Assembly (NCBI RefSeq): GCF_026151655.1 | Contig: NZ_JAMQPN010000012.1 | Span: 1 to 64,000 of the forward strand | Origin: Leptospira soteropolitanensis | GTDB taxonomy: Bacteria > Spirochaetota > Leptospiria > Leptospirales > Leptospiraceae | DNA length: 64,000 nucleotides | Direction of reading: 5' to 3' | In this document: piece after piece, positions 1-8,832 of the stretch | How positions within the stretch are numbered: position 1 is the stretch's first letter | Layout: each line of letters starts with the position of its first letter | The notes under the pieces: generated by a model | Told to the model about the DNA's origin: nothing | The model's input: only the letters and a program-made list of their open reading frames with translations | Databases searched by the model: none | Translations under genes and position numbers: made by a program

Positions 1-16
1 GATAGCAGCGGAAATC

Positions 17-34
17 CTTTCGCGGGAGCGAAAG
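17..34. other. GC-rich hairpin at left edge of window
   Basis: A perfect 7-bp stem (17-23 with 28-34) closes a GGGA tetraloop. The stem extends by three A-T pairs if one C is bulged. It sits in about 60 GC-rich bases that stand out from the AT-rich surroundings, and no gene covers positions 1-124. There is no T-run on either side, so it is not a standard intrinsic terminator. It may be a dispersed intergenic element or the tail of a structured RNA; the left edge cuts off the context. Confidence 0.4.
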
Positions 35-124
35 ATTGGAGCGTATAGCGCGGTCGGTTTCACTAAGGAGTTCTGTCACCTAACCAATTCGAGGCGCCCA
101 TCTCTTCTCTATTTGAAACCTCTC

Positions 125-970
125 TCAATTATCTTTTATCTCCAAACATCTTTTCATCCAATCCCAAGTTTCTTTTGGTTTTTCGAAGGGAAAAAAATGT
201 GTAAATCCTGGAAAGATCGTAACATCGGACTGGGGATTTACTTTTGCGAGAAGGTTGGCATACTTAGGGCTACAGACTTCGAATTTTTCTGGAATGGCGA
301 TATGGTTTTCTGTTTTGATACCATAAAAGTTTTTGAAAACGTGAAAGTGCGCATGGCCAAAGATCCTTGCTTCCACTCTTGGATCACAACAAAGTTTGAC
401 CTCTGCTTCATGGCCAGTACTTACAAAACATGAGTTGAGGTAATCTTCGAAGATAGAAGGTTCAAAGTTGGCAAAGGCCGGAAACTTCTTGAATGACCGC
501 CTAACAAGATCTATGGATTTAAAATGAGTTCTTCTTTTTTTGGCACCTTTTGCCAAAGGGTTTTCTAAAAATTTAGAAAGAAGGATGAGTTTCCAACCTA
601 AGATGACAGGATCCATTGCTAGAACTTTATCAAAACGATTTGGTTCTTTGGCAGCGGCAAGGAGTGAGGAAGCTCCACCAAGTGAGTGACCGATGATATT
701 GGTTTTGGATATGGATTCATGGTCGAGGAGTGCGAGGATTTGGTCTCGAAACACATTCCAGTTATTAAATTTTAAACTAAACTCGGAACGGCCATGTCCC
801 AAAAAATCAGGAGCGATGACTCGGTAGTGTTTGGATAATAATTCAAAATAATAATTGTAACAGCCGGCACTATAACCATTGGCATGACAGAAAACGAGAA
901 CGGGACCCGGAGTTTCCGAATCTAAGTAAGCACATTCCCAGTTTCTGAACCGAAAGGATTTTTGTTTCAT
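125..970 (-). CDS. alpha/beta-fold hydrolase
   Basis: Cytoplasmic hydrolase of the alpha/beta superfamily, 281 residues from the ATG at 970. Visible motifs are the oxyanion-type HANGYS segment near the N-terminus, the nucleophile elbow GHSLGG with its catalytic Ser, and a C-terminal GFTHFFPFE segment that would supply the His. There is no signal peptide. An in-frame ATG at 1024 would add 18 polar residues and overlap the divergent gene at 1019. I chose 970 because a GAAGGG stretch lies about 12 bases upstream and the core fold starts right after it. The substrate cannot be read from sequence; esterase, lipase or C-C hydrolase are all possible. It is divergent from the small transporter gene, so the two may share a promoter region. 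Confidence 0.8.
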   Translation of the reverse strand: MKQKSFRFRNWECAYLDSETPGPVLVFCHANGYSAGCYNYYFELLSKHYRVIAPDFLGHGRSEFSLKFNNWNVFRDQILALLDHESISKTNIIGHSLGGASSLLAAAKEPNRFDKVLAMDPVILGWKLILLSKFLENPLAKGAKKRRTHFKSIDLVRRSFKKFPAFANFEPSIFEDYLNSCFVSTGHEAEVKLCCDPRVEARIFGHAHFHVFKNFYGIKTENHIAIPEKFEVCSPKYANLLAKVNPQSDVTIFPGFTHFFPFEKPKETWDWMKRCLEIKDN

Positions 971-1018
971 TTTTCTATTTGACCCTTCCCGATTTAGATC
1001 GGATTTTGTCTCTATCTC

Positions 1019-1408
1019 ATGCAATTCCAGGTTATCCTCTTCTTCTGTATAGCTGTATTCTTCAATGCATTGGCTAATATTTTAATCAAATCATCTTCCA
1101 TGCAAGACCAAACCAAATCGTTGTCAGGTGGTCTTTGGGATACAATCTTTACGGTTCTTAATCCTTACTTTATTGGTGGGCTTGCTAGTTTCGGTTTGGC
1201 TTTACTTGGGTATCGTTATGTTTTAGGAAAAGGTTTGAAGTTATCACTGGCTTATCCTGTGTTTACTTCTAGTGGTTTTATCATTGTTCTCATTGCCTCT
1301 TCCCTCTTTTTTAAAGAACGGCTGAATTTAACGCAGTGGATAGGGATTGCCTTTATTTTGATTGGCGTTTGGCTCACCGCCTTGCAAATGTTTGATGTTA
1401 AATCATAA
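1019..1408 (+). CDS. small DMT/SMR-type four-helix membrane protein
   Basis: A 129-residue protein with four predicted membrane helices, near residues 5-22, 50-68, 78-97 and 106-124. The last helices carry the Pro/Gly-rich packing and the terminal GIAFILIGVWLTA-type segment typical of EamA or SMR half-transporters, which usually act as dimers. The size fits the SMR/EmrE class (about 105-130 residues). The substrate is unknown. Only three bases separate its stop from the sulfatase-like gene, so the two are probably cotranscribed. A role in moving a lipid-linked or polar precursor for that hydrolase is possible but is inference only. Confidence 0.75.
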   Translation: MQFQVILFFCIAVFFNALANILIKSSSMQDQTKSLSGGLWDTIFTVLNPYFIGGLASFGLALLGYRYVLGKGLKLSLAYPVFTSSGFIIVLIASSLFFKERLNLTQWIGIAFILIGVWLTALQMFDVKS

Positions 1409-1411
1409 ATC

Positions 1412-3211
1412 TTGAAACCAAACTCTGTTTCCTTAAAACTAAAAACTTTCCTTTTTCTATTTTGTTTTCTTTCTTTTTCTTTTTGTAAAAAAATAGGTTC
1501 AGATACTGGACCTGAATCCAATCTCCCTAACACAACAAAACGTCCAAATGTAATTTGGATTGTGATTGATTCGCTTCGCGGTGATATCATTGGTCGTTAT
1601 GGGGTCACACCTAACTTGGAAATGTTTGCGGAAAATGCCGTAACTTTTAAGTATCATTTGGTCAATGCCGCTTGGACAAGACCATCCACACTTGTTTTTT
1701 TTACTGGGAAATATGCCTCAGCAAACCCTGTCAATTTTTGGGATTATCCTACCACAAAATCTGAGGTTGATGCTTTTTACAGGAGTGAAAAACGTCCTCT
1801 TCCCAAGTTATTAAAAGATAATTCCTTTGTTACATATATGGTGGGGAATAATCCTTTTTTGACTGATAAGTTTGGTTTAGGTGTTGATGTAGGCTTTGAT
1901 CAGTTATATGATTTTTCGAATTATAGAGAAGACACAAAAAAAATTACTAAAAAAACATTTGAAGTGTTGGAAGAGATATCTTCTGATAAAAAACCTTTTT
2001 TTCTTTTTTTAAATTATAACGATCCTCATAAACCATACACTCCGCCTCAAGGATTCACAAACAGAATTCGAACAAATGAAATTTTAGATGAACGAAAAAT
2101 GAATTATTTAGGTGAAGTTGCTTTTGTTGATGAGGAACTTGGAAAAGTATTCGAAGAACTAAAAAATAAAAATCTTTGGGATAACACTCTTATCCTCATT
2201 ACAGCTGATCATGGTGAAGTGATGCACTCGGCTCACGCTATTTCTCCTTTTACAGGAACCAATACATATTACGGACATGGCCAAGATTTGTTTTTAGAAA
2301 ATATCCATGTTCCGCTACTGATTAAATTGCCAGGTGCTAATTCGAAACAGACAATCCAAACCATGACAAGGTCGATAGATTTATTTCCAACGGTACTCGA
2401 TTATTCTGGCCTTCCGATACCAAATAACATCCAAGGAAAGTCCCTTAAACCATTAATAGAAAATAAGGAGTCCACCAAGCGAACGTACTACGGAGAAACT
2501 AGGTTTACACAAGGTTATGGGGAAGGACATGAATTTCTTTTGCAAAGGTCTTACCGATTTCATGAACTAGGAAAATTTTGGTTAGGTTCTGTGGGGAGTG
2601 AGTTTTATTTATATTCAGATACAAAAAAAGATCCAAACCAAGAAAATCCATTAAGAATTGCGAATATAGCTGCAATTCAGGATATGAAATTACAACCAGA
2701 TTTAGAAAAAAAAATCCTTCGGTTTTGGAAACAAATTCGTTCGATGGAACCCAAACTGCCGTTATATCATCTTTCCATCCAACCAGAATCAAAGGATACA
2801 GAAATTCAAATTCGTGTACCAAGTGGCACTATTCGTATGGCATCCTACCCAAACGATGTTCTTTTGGAAGAGAAAGGAAAGTTTGTGCAAATCCACACCA
2901 AACGAATAGAACCATTTGAAATTAGTTTTGAAGTGTATCCTGATGTGAGTTTTCCCGAATTTAACGTTTGGCTTTCTAAAAAACAAATTCCTAAATCGGA
3001 AATTTTTATAGGTTACTTTGGTGTGAGTATGGCATCTTGTCAGTCCAACTGTGATTTGTTATATGAATCGGGATCCAAAAAACCAGTCATTACTCCAAAA
3101 ACAAAGGTATATTTTTGGAAAGAGGGTGGTCAAAAAAAATCTTATGCTTCTAAACAAGAATTAGGAACCGACGCTTTAGAAATTTTAAAGAAACAAGGAT
3201 ACGTACAATAG
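1412..3211 (+). CDS. exported sulfatase-like hydrolase (alkaline phosphatase superfamily)
   Basis: A 599-residue protein with a TTG start three bases after the preceding stop. Residues 1-25 form a hydrophobic export signal. Cys25 might be lipidated, but Phe at -1 is a poor lipobox. The catalytic domain begins with VIDSLRGD (Asp53 as a metal ligand), followed by a WTRPS segment at 88-92 where sulfatases carry Cys/Ser-x-Pro-x-Arg. Thr89 is the plausible nucleophile, as in LtaS-type phosphotransferases. TADHGE at 264-269 supplies Asp266 and His267 as metal ligands, and a later YGHG segment fits the family. The C-terminal 150 residues look like a separate beta-rich region. It probably cleaves or transfers a sulfo- or phospho-ester at the cell surface; the substrate is unknown. 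It converges on the large repeat protein with no obvious terminator between them. Confidence 0.82.
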   Translation: MKPNSVSLKLKTFLFLFCFLSFSFCKKIGSDTGPESNLPNTTKRPNVIWIVIDSLRGDIIGRYGVTPNLEMFAENAVTFKYHLVNAAWTRPSTLVFFTGKYASANPVNFWDYPTTKSEVDAFYRSEKRPLPKLLKDNSFVTYMVGNNPFLTDKFGLGVDVGFDQLYDFSNYREDTKKITKKTFEVLEEISSDKKPFFLFLNYNDPHKPYTPPQGFTNRIRTNEILDERKMNYLGEVAFVDEELGKVFEELKNKNLWDNTLILITADHGEVMHSAHAISPFTGTNTYYGHGQDLFLENIHVPLLIKLPGANSKQTIQTMTRSIDLFPTVLDYSGLPIPNNIQGKSLKPLIENKESTKRTYYGETRFTQGYGEGHEFLLQRSYRFHELGKFWLGSVGSEFYLYSDTKKDPNQENPLRIANIAAIQDMKLQPDLEKKILRFWKQIRSMEPKLPLYHLSIQPESKDTEIQIRVPSGTIRMASYPNDVLLEEKGKFVQIHTKRIEPFEISFEVYPDVSFPEFNVWLSKKQIPKSEIFIGYFGVSMASCQSNCDLLYESGSKKPVITPKTKVYFWKEGGQKKSYASKQELGTDALEILKKQGYVQ

Positions 3212-3226
3212 TTGGTATGATTCGAA

Positions 3227-6200
3227 TCAATCGTTATCTTGATTTGTAACAGAAACATTTGGCAAAAATTCCCCGTTAAATCCAGTCCCTCCACCAGTGA
3301 GGGAGCCAAATAGAACAGAATAAGCCAGATTCCCATCCATAAGAAAGTCATCTACTCCTGTGAGTACAACGTTTTGGTATGTATTCCAATCACTTGTAGT
3401 AAATACTAAACTAGAAACAGAACTTGTTCCTTCGGCAACATTCGAACTGGAGACGGGTATGGTAACATTGGAAGTTGGTCTAACACGCAAACGAATTTGG
3501 AACCTGGATTGGCCCCCCGATTCCGTAGTGAATAGGTTAGGTGAAGTGACAAGTCCACCTGAACTATTGGCTGATGTTCCGCAGGAATTCATTGGATTGG
3601 GATCGGTGCAAGGTACAATATCGTAAATATAATTGATATGTGTAGCAGAAATGGAAAGAGGAGTGAGGGCACTATAAATCGCAGAAGGAGTAAAGCCGGT
3701 TCCTGTTTCTCCTGAGGTGACAACAGAACCAATAGTATAACTTACATCACCAATTGAGGCTGTATCGAGTCCTGTTACAGTGACCAGTTGGCCTGAACCA
3801 AAATTACTTGGGGTAAAGGTGAGAGGGGCCGTTGGAAAACTCACGAGTCCACCTGGCGTTGTGCTAAAGTTCACAGTGATATTCGTTGTGGGCTGAGAAT
3901 CTAAATGGATGTAAAATGCAGAGGAAGCACCTGATTGTGAAGTGATGACTGCGGCAGGTGTAAATCCTGAGGTAGTGATACCTGCACTGTCATTATCATT
4001 TAAAGTAAGCATAGGATAATTCGATGATGGATACGGATTTACTCCATTGTAAAAACCATCACTAGAAGAAAGGACACCAACAACAATCGGACAAGATACA
4101 TTTCCATCATCGACCGCATCATCATTAGGAGTCACAGTGATTGTGTTATGTGATCCGATGGTATTCCAATTGGCACTGGTGATAGTGAGGGAACTTGCTG
4201 AGAGAGTGAATTGAGGAACATTTGGTGTTAAGATCAATTGGCAAGGAAAGGTCGTTGTTACCGAGATGGGAACAGTCACGTCATCTGTGGGAGCTTGGCT
4301 AAGGAGCACATAGATAGGAAATGCGGCAGAGTTTTCTGCCCTTGTCATATTCGTGGGAGTGACAACAGTCACTGGATTTTCCGATGTGCTATAGTTGACA
4401 AGTGTAGCAGTGGTTCCAATACTTCCCACAAAACTCACATACCATGAAGGCATAGATCCTGTTTCCGTACCATTTACGGTCACCGAATAACTCACATTCC
4501 CATCACTCAAAATATCGGAAACCCCTTGGATTTCCACAGGAATTGATGTACTCCAGTTGGTTTCATCAAAGATGTATTGTTTAGAGCTAACAGGTGTTCC
4601 TCCATCATTGATCATTCCTTCTGTCGCATCAGAAGTTGCTACTGTTACAGTGACTTGGTTTCCAGGAATGGGGCGACTTCCAAGCCTTAGGCTATATATG
4701 GCAGATTGCCCAGCTTCTGTGGTAAAGTAAGGTTGTCCGGCATCAAGAGTAAATAAAATGCTTGGAGAAGGATTATCATCATCTGTAATATTAATGGTAA
4801 TGTCAGGAGGATTCATTCCCTCGTAGTCTGTTCCCGATCCTCCGATGGCACCGAGCGTAAGTATATGGGTTCTAGTGTTTGTTTCATTAATGGAATCATT
4901 GACCACAACAACAGTCACTGTTTGTGTTGTTGAAAAGTTTGTATGAGTGAAGGTCAAACTGGCCGGAGAAAAAGTATACTGCACTGTGTCCGGTAAGTTA
5001 AATGTTTCCCCAGAGATGGGTATGGTGACGGAGCCTGTGGCACAGGCCGCTAAGTTTGCGGGAGTATCACAGGGAGCCGAATTCAAACGAACAGTAAACG
5101 TTCCATCACTTCCACCTTCGGTAAGGTTGAGTGTCGTGGATGAAATCGTAAAACCGGCTGTATCATTATCTAAGATAGTAATCACCAAATCACCGCTAGT
5201 TTCCGTATATCCCGGAAGACTGCCTGTCGGATAAAGTCCATTGAAATAAGAACCGCTAGCTTGTGGTATGTGAATGGTGACGGGAATGTTTCCGTCATCA
5301 AAGGAATCTGAAACAGAACGAATCGTAACCACTTGTACTACATCCCATCCACTATCGCTCGTGTTCCCGGAATAATTGGCAACTTGTCCGTTTGTCGGAG
5401 TAAAGGTAAGTGTACGGGAGGCGGCCACTCCAGAAGAACTATTGAGTAAAACTGCTTCTGTCCCGTCAGATGAAGTGATTGGTCCAATAGTTACATTGGC
5501 ATTTGGTTTTAAGGAAAGTCTGATTTCAAAAGTGATGGTAGAACTTCCGTTTTCGACCATAGACGATGCCGATAAGTTTTGAATACGAACCAATGGTTCG
5601 TTACTATCGGTATTGATGGCAGTCACTGCAGGGATAGAAATGGAACTGTATTTTGGATCTGAAGATACAGAATTTCCAAAGGATATACTTACGTTTTTAT
5701 CTCCATCGTCCACTCCATCTAACACAGAAGTGATGGTGACAGTTTGTGGTGTGTTCCAATTCCCTGAAGTAAAATTCAAAGAAGCCGGAGATACTGTTAT
5801 TTCGGCTGTATTACTTGAAGTGATGCTAGGAATACTAACGGAGTTTGTTGGTTCTGAATTCAAAACTACGGTAAAGGTTTCTGTTGAAGGAGTTCCATTT
5901 TCATGAACGACGAGACCCCCTACAGGAGTGACCGTAAATCCCGCTGTGTCATCATCTGTTACCAAAATGGTAACAGATGATGGTGGCGATACTGAGTTAT
6001 ACACAGGATCGGCAGACCCACCTGTATCAACAGATCCAAATTGTAAGGTGACAGTCCTTGTGTCCTCATCAATGGCATTGTTATTTGTGGTAATGTTGAC
6101 ATATTGGTCTACATTCCAATTGGCATTTGTAAAAACTATGTTGGAAGTGCTACTATTAGTGATGGCATTGTTCTCCGAGATTCCTGTAAGCGTTACGGTA

Positions 6201-7456
6201 AAGCCAGGAGGTGGTTGGGATAACAAATGGATCGCAAAGGTAAGGTTTCCTCCGTTTTCTGAAATGGTTAAACTACCGGGTGAGGTAAGTACAAATCCAG
6301 GAACATCATCATCCGAATTGCTTACAGAAGGAAATACTGGACCCGCCAAACCGTTGTAATCTGTATCTGCAGAAGTAGCAGTACCAGTCACGATAGAAAT
6401 GGTTTGGGGGCCATCGACAATAAAATCATTTACCCCTGTGACCGTTACGATTTTTGGAGTAAACCATTCACCGGGTGCAAAAGTTAGTGAAGATGGGGAT
6501 GCAGTCCCTTCTGAACTAGGAGTAGCAACAATGGAAGGAATCGTAACAGAGTTTGTTGGTAAGGTATTCATTACGACAGCAAAACTCACTGCCCCACCAG
6601 CTTCTGTTGTTGTGAGTCCTGATAAATTAATCACAGTAAACCCGGCGACATCATTATCGACATTGGTTCCAGTTATGATTGGGATGGATTTTCCCATATA
6701 AGCTGGATCATTGGAAACAGTGGGATCTGCTGAAATTTGAAACGTACTTTCATCTACGCTAAAATCATCCACACCAGTAACAGTAATGGTTTGTGGCACA
6801 TTCCAATTATTCGGTGTAAATACAAGTTCTGCCGCACTAACAGTTGCTTCCGTTGTATCATTGGAAACAAAATTCCTGATGATAACATCTTGCATGGGTC
6901 TAGTTTGTAAGACATAAGCAATCGTTCCTGATTCTCCAGTTTCGGATGTAATGAGTCCTAAAGTGGGACTTGCTGCCACTCCAGAAGTTTCATCATCCGT
7001 ATTTACCACGAGTAAAACGGGAAGGCCCTGAGCCGAAAACCGTATGTCGGAAGTTAAAGTTGTTCCTAGTTGGACTCTATAGTTTTGATTTCCATCTGCA
7101 ATTAGATCATCCACCCCCGCCAAACGAACGCTTTGTGGAACATCCCAATTTTCATCAGTAAATTCGAGATACGTTGCAGATAATAATACACCTTCTGTGG
7201 AATCAGAGACTGCAATCGGGCCAATTCTCACTGAACTGCTTGGCTCAATGTTCAAACGAATTGTGAATTCTGCTTGTCTTCCATTTTCACTCGTGAATAA
7301 AAAATTCGGAGCTTCGTAAATGACAGAACCTTGCCCTGTGGTGGAAAGAAAAAAGGAACCAAATAACATCTGCAAATTCAGCGGTGTTATGGATTGGCAA
7401 GAAATAGTGAAGGTAGAGAATACGAGAAAAATAACAGAAATGCAGACTCTGAACAT
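3227..7456 (-). CDS. large exported protein with about eleven Calx-beta-like repeats
   Basis: A 1409-residue exported protein with a hydrophobic N-terminus ending at FTISC (Cys20), a plausible spirochaete lipobox. The rest is a tandem of roughly 105-135-residue units. Each carries a conserved core of an FT..NW...Q.V.V.GVDD...DG type, counted about eleven times, preceded by a TEGG/SENG-like strand and often followed by a D-D/N-D-turn. Acidic DD/DG turns are what Calx-beta and related Ca-binding immunoglobulin-like repeats show, so surface adhesion or calcium-stabilised scaffolding is a reasonable inference. There is no catalytic domain. The start has an AAGGA ribosome site. The gene is convergent with the sulfatase and divergent from the CoA-transferase-family gene. 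Repeats differ enough at the DNA level that recent unequal crossing-over is not obvious. Confidence 0.85.
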   Translation of the reverse strand: MFRVCISVIFLVFSTFTISCQSITPLNLQMLFGSFFLSTTGQGSVIYEAPNFLFTSENGRQAEFTIRLNIEPSSSVRIGPIAVSDSTEGVLLSATYLEFTDENWDVPQSVRLAGVDDLIADGNQNYRVQLGTTLTSDIRFSAQGLPVLLVVNTDDETSGVAASPTLGLITSETGESGTIAYVLQTRPMQDVIIRNFVSNDTTEATVSAAELVFTPNNWNVPQTITVTGVDDFSVDESTFQISADPTVSNDPAYMGKSIPIITGTNVDNDVAGFTVINLSGLTTTEAGGAVSFAVVMNTLPTNSVTIPSIVATPSSEGTASPSSLTFAPGEWFTPKIVTVTGVNDFIVDGPQTISIVTGTATSADTDYNGLAGPVFPSVSNSDDDVPGFVLTSPGSLTISENGGNLTFAIHLLSQPPPGFTVTLTGISENNAITNSSTSNIVFTNANWNVDQYVNITTNNNAIDEDTRTVTLQFGSVDTGGSADPVYNSVSPPSSVTILVTDDDTAGFTVTPVGGLVVHENGTPSTETFTVVLNSEPTNSVSIPSITSSNTAEITVSPASLNFTSGNWNTPQTVTITSVLDGVDDGDKNVSISFGNSVSSDPKYSSISIPAVTAINTDSNEPLVRIQNLSASSMVENGSSTITFEIRLSLKPNANVTIGPITSSDGTEAVLLNSSSGVAASRTLTFTPTNGQVANYSGNTSDSGWDVVQVVTIRSVSDSFDDGNIPVTIHIPQASGSYFNGLYPTGSLPGYTETSGDLVITILDNDTAGFTISSTTLNLTEGGSDGTFTVRLNSAPCDTPANLAACATGSVTIPISGETFNLPDTVQYTFSPASLTFTHTNFSTTQTVTVVVVNDSINETNTRTHILTLGAIGGSGTDYEGMNPPDITINITDDDNPSPSILFTLDAGQPYFTTEAGQSAIYSLRLGSRPIPGNQVTVTVATSDATEGMINDGGTPVSSKQYIFDETNWSTSIPVEIQGVSDILSDGNVSYSVTVNGTETGSMPSWYVSFVGSIGTTATLVNYSTSENPVTVVTPTNMTRAENSAAFPIYVLLSQAPTDDVTVPISVTTTFPCQLILTPNVPQFTLSASSLTITSANWNTIGSHNTITVTPNDDAVDDGNVSCPIVVGVLSSSDGFYNGVNPYPSSNYPMLTLNDNDSAGITTSGFTPAAVITSQSGASSAFYIHLDSQPTTNITVNFSTTPGGLVSFPTAPLTFTPSNFGSGQLVTVTGLDTASIGDVSYTIGSVVTSGETGTGFTPSAIYSALTPLSISATHINYIYDIVPCTDPNPMNSCGTSANSSGGLVTSPNLFTTESGGQSRFQIRLRVRPTSNVTIPVSSSNVAEGTSSVSSLVFTTSDWNTYQNVVLTGVDDFLMDGNLAYSVLFGSLTGGGTGFNGEFLPNVSVTNQDND

Positions 7457-7564
7457 GATTCCTTTTTATTCTCTTATGGAACCTATTAGGGTTCTCCCTG
7501 TATATATTACGAGAAAAATAGCTTAAATTAATAAAAAATTTCCAGGAATTGCAATAAAACCCAA

Positions 7565-8758
7565 ATGAGCCAAAACCAAAATCAAACATCCAAAGGACCA
7601 CTTGCTGGTGTAAAAGTAGTCGATCTTTCTTTGCTCCTTCCAGGGCCTTTATGTTCGCAACATTTAGCGGATATGGGAGCCGAAGTGATTAAAATTGAAA
7701 ATCCGAGAGCCTATGACGGTTCTCGAGCGATGTACAAAGGCAAAACAGGATATCCTGCCTTATACATGATGTTGAATCGAAATAAAAAAGCGATCACACT
7801 GAACTTAAAACGAGACCAAGCCAAAGAAATTCTTTTTAAACTTTTGGAAGACGCTGACATATTACTCGAAGGTTTTCGTCCCGATGGAATGGATAAAATG
7901 GGAATCGGTTATGATGTCCTCAAAGAAAAATTTCCGCGGTTGATTTACTGTGGAATTTCTGGCTACGGAATCTCAGGAAAATACGTGGACTTTGCCGGAC
8001 ATGATTTGAATTATTTAGCGGTCTCAGGAGTCCTTGACCAAACAGGAAATCCTCCAAGACCTGCGGGTTTCCAATTAGCAGATGTAGGAGGAGGAACACT
8101 CACTGCATTATCTGCGATCCTTGCAGCTCTCTATTATAGAGAAAAAACTGGGAAAGGCCAAAGGATCGATATCTCTATGACAGATGCTTCTCTCCAATTT
8201 CTTTCGTTATACGGTGGAATTTTATCTGCATCGGGATCATCCCCAGAAGCGGGAAACGATATTTTATCTGGCAAATTACCAAACTATAATGTGTATGAAA
8301 CCAAAGAAGGAAGATATGTGGCTCTTGGTGCCTTAGAAGATATGTTCTTCCAAACTTTTTTACGAGCAGCCGGGATGGAAAATTTAACCAAAGACCATCC
8401 AATGAATGAAGAAAATATACCTCTCATTAAGCAAAAGTTAGCCGATTATTTTAAATCGAAAACTTATTCAGACTTACAACCTATTTTTGATAATACGGAT
8501 GCTTGCCTTTCGCCGATTCTCAATATGAAAGAAGTATCTGAGGATCCACACATGAAAGATCGTGGTATGGTCATCGAAAGAAACCATCCCCAATATGGAC
8601 CTATTTTACAATTTGGGTCCCCCTTCCATTTTTCAGAGACCCCTTTTGTTTACAGAAATGACCCACCAGAACATGGGGAACATACGGAAGAGATTTTAGG
8701 TGGATTAGGGTTTCCCAAGGAAAAAATTGCGGAGTTTAAAAAAGACCGGGTGATTTAA
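7565..8758 (+). CDS. alpha-methylacyl-CoA racemase / CaiB-family CoA transferase
   Basis: A 397-residue class III CoA-transferase-fold enzyme. The N-terminus has the family start GPLAGVKVVDLSLLLPGPLC and DMGAEVIKIE. The active region reads GHDLNYLAVSGVL, then LADVGGG, which matches the His/Asp pair used by alpha-methylacyl-CoA racemases (His126 and Asp156 in the mycobacterial enzyme). That favours racemisation of 2-methylacyl-CoAs over formyl- or carnitinyl-CoA transfer, although plain CoA transferases share much of the sequence. It is cytoplasmic. The promoter must lie in the 108-base gap shared with the divergent Calx-beta gene; no strong ribosome site is seen near the start. It likely works in branched fatty acid or steroid side-chain metabolism and may feed beta-oxidation enzymes such as the acyl-CoA dehydrogenase at 43 kb. 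Confidence 0.85.
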   Translation: MSQNQNQTSKGPLAGVKVVDLSLLLPGPLCSQHLADMGAEVIKIENPRAYDGSRAMYKGKTGYPALYMMLNRNKKAITLNLKRDQAKEILFKLLEDADILLEGFRPDGMDKMGIGYDVLKEKFPRLIYCGISGYGISGKYVDFAGHDLNYLAVSGVLDQTGNPPRPAGFQLADVGGGTLTALSAILAALYYREKTGKGQRIDISMTDASLQFLSLYGGILSASGSSPEAGNDILSGKLPNYNVYETKEGRYVALGALEDMFFQTFLRAAGMENLTKDHPMNEENIPLIKQKLADYFKSKTYSDLQPIFDNTDACLSPILNMKEVSEDPHMKDRGMVIERNHPQYGPILQFGSPFHFSETPFVYRNDPPEHGEHTEEILGGLGFPKEKIAEFKKDRVI

Positions 8759-8832
8759 GGCTCCCTTGCTTTTTTTTCTTAATTTCTTTATTTTGTCCTA
8801 GGGGGGAGGTAAACTCTCCTCTAAACTACAAT

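Noticed and set aside
3212..3240. Palindromic GATTCGAATC resembling a tRNA T-arm
   Set aside because: No acceptor stem, D-arm or anticodon arm fits in the 15-base gap between the two convergent genes; it is a short palindrome only.
4947..6701. Several long open frames on the plus strand within the repeat protein gene
   Set aside because: They are antisense shadows caused by repeated Thr/Val/Ser-rich codons; no ribosome sites, no family match, and the minus-strand frame explains the whole region.
3227..7456. Tandem repetition as a possible CRISPR or DNA-level repeat array
   Set aside because: Units are about 350 bases, coding, and diverged; there are no short identical repeats with unique spacers.
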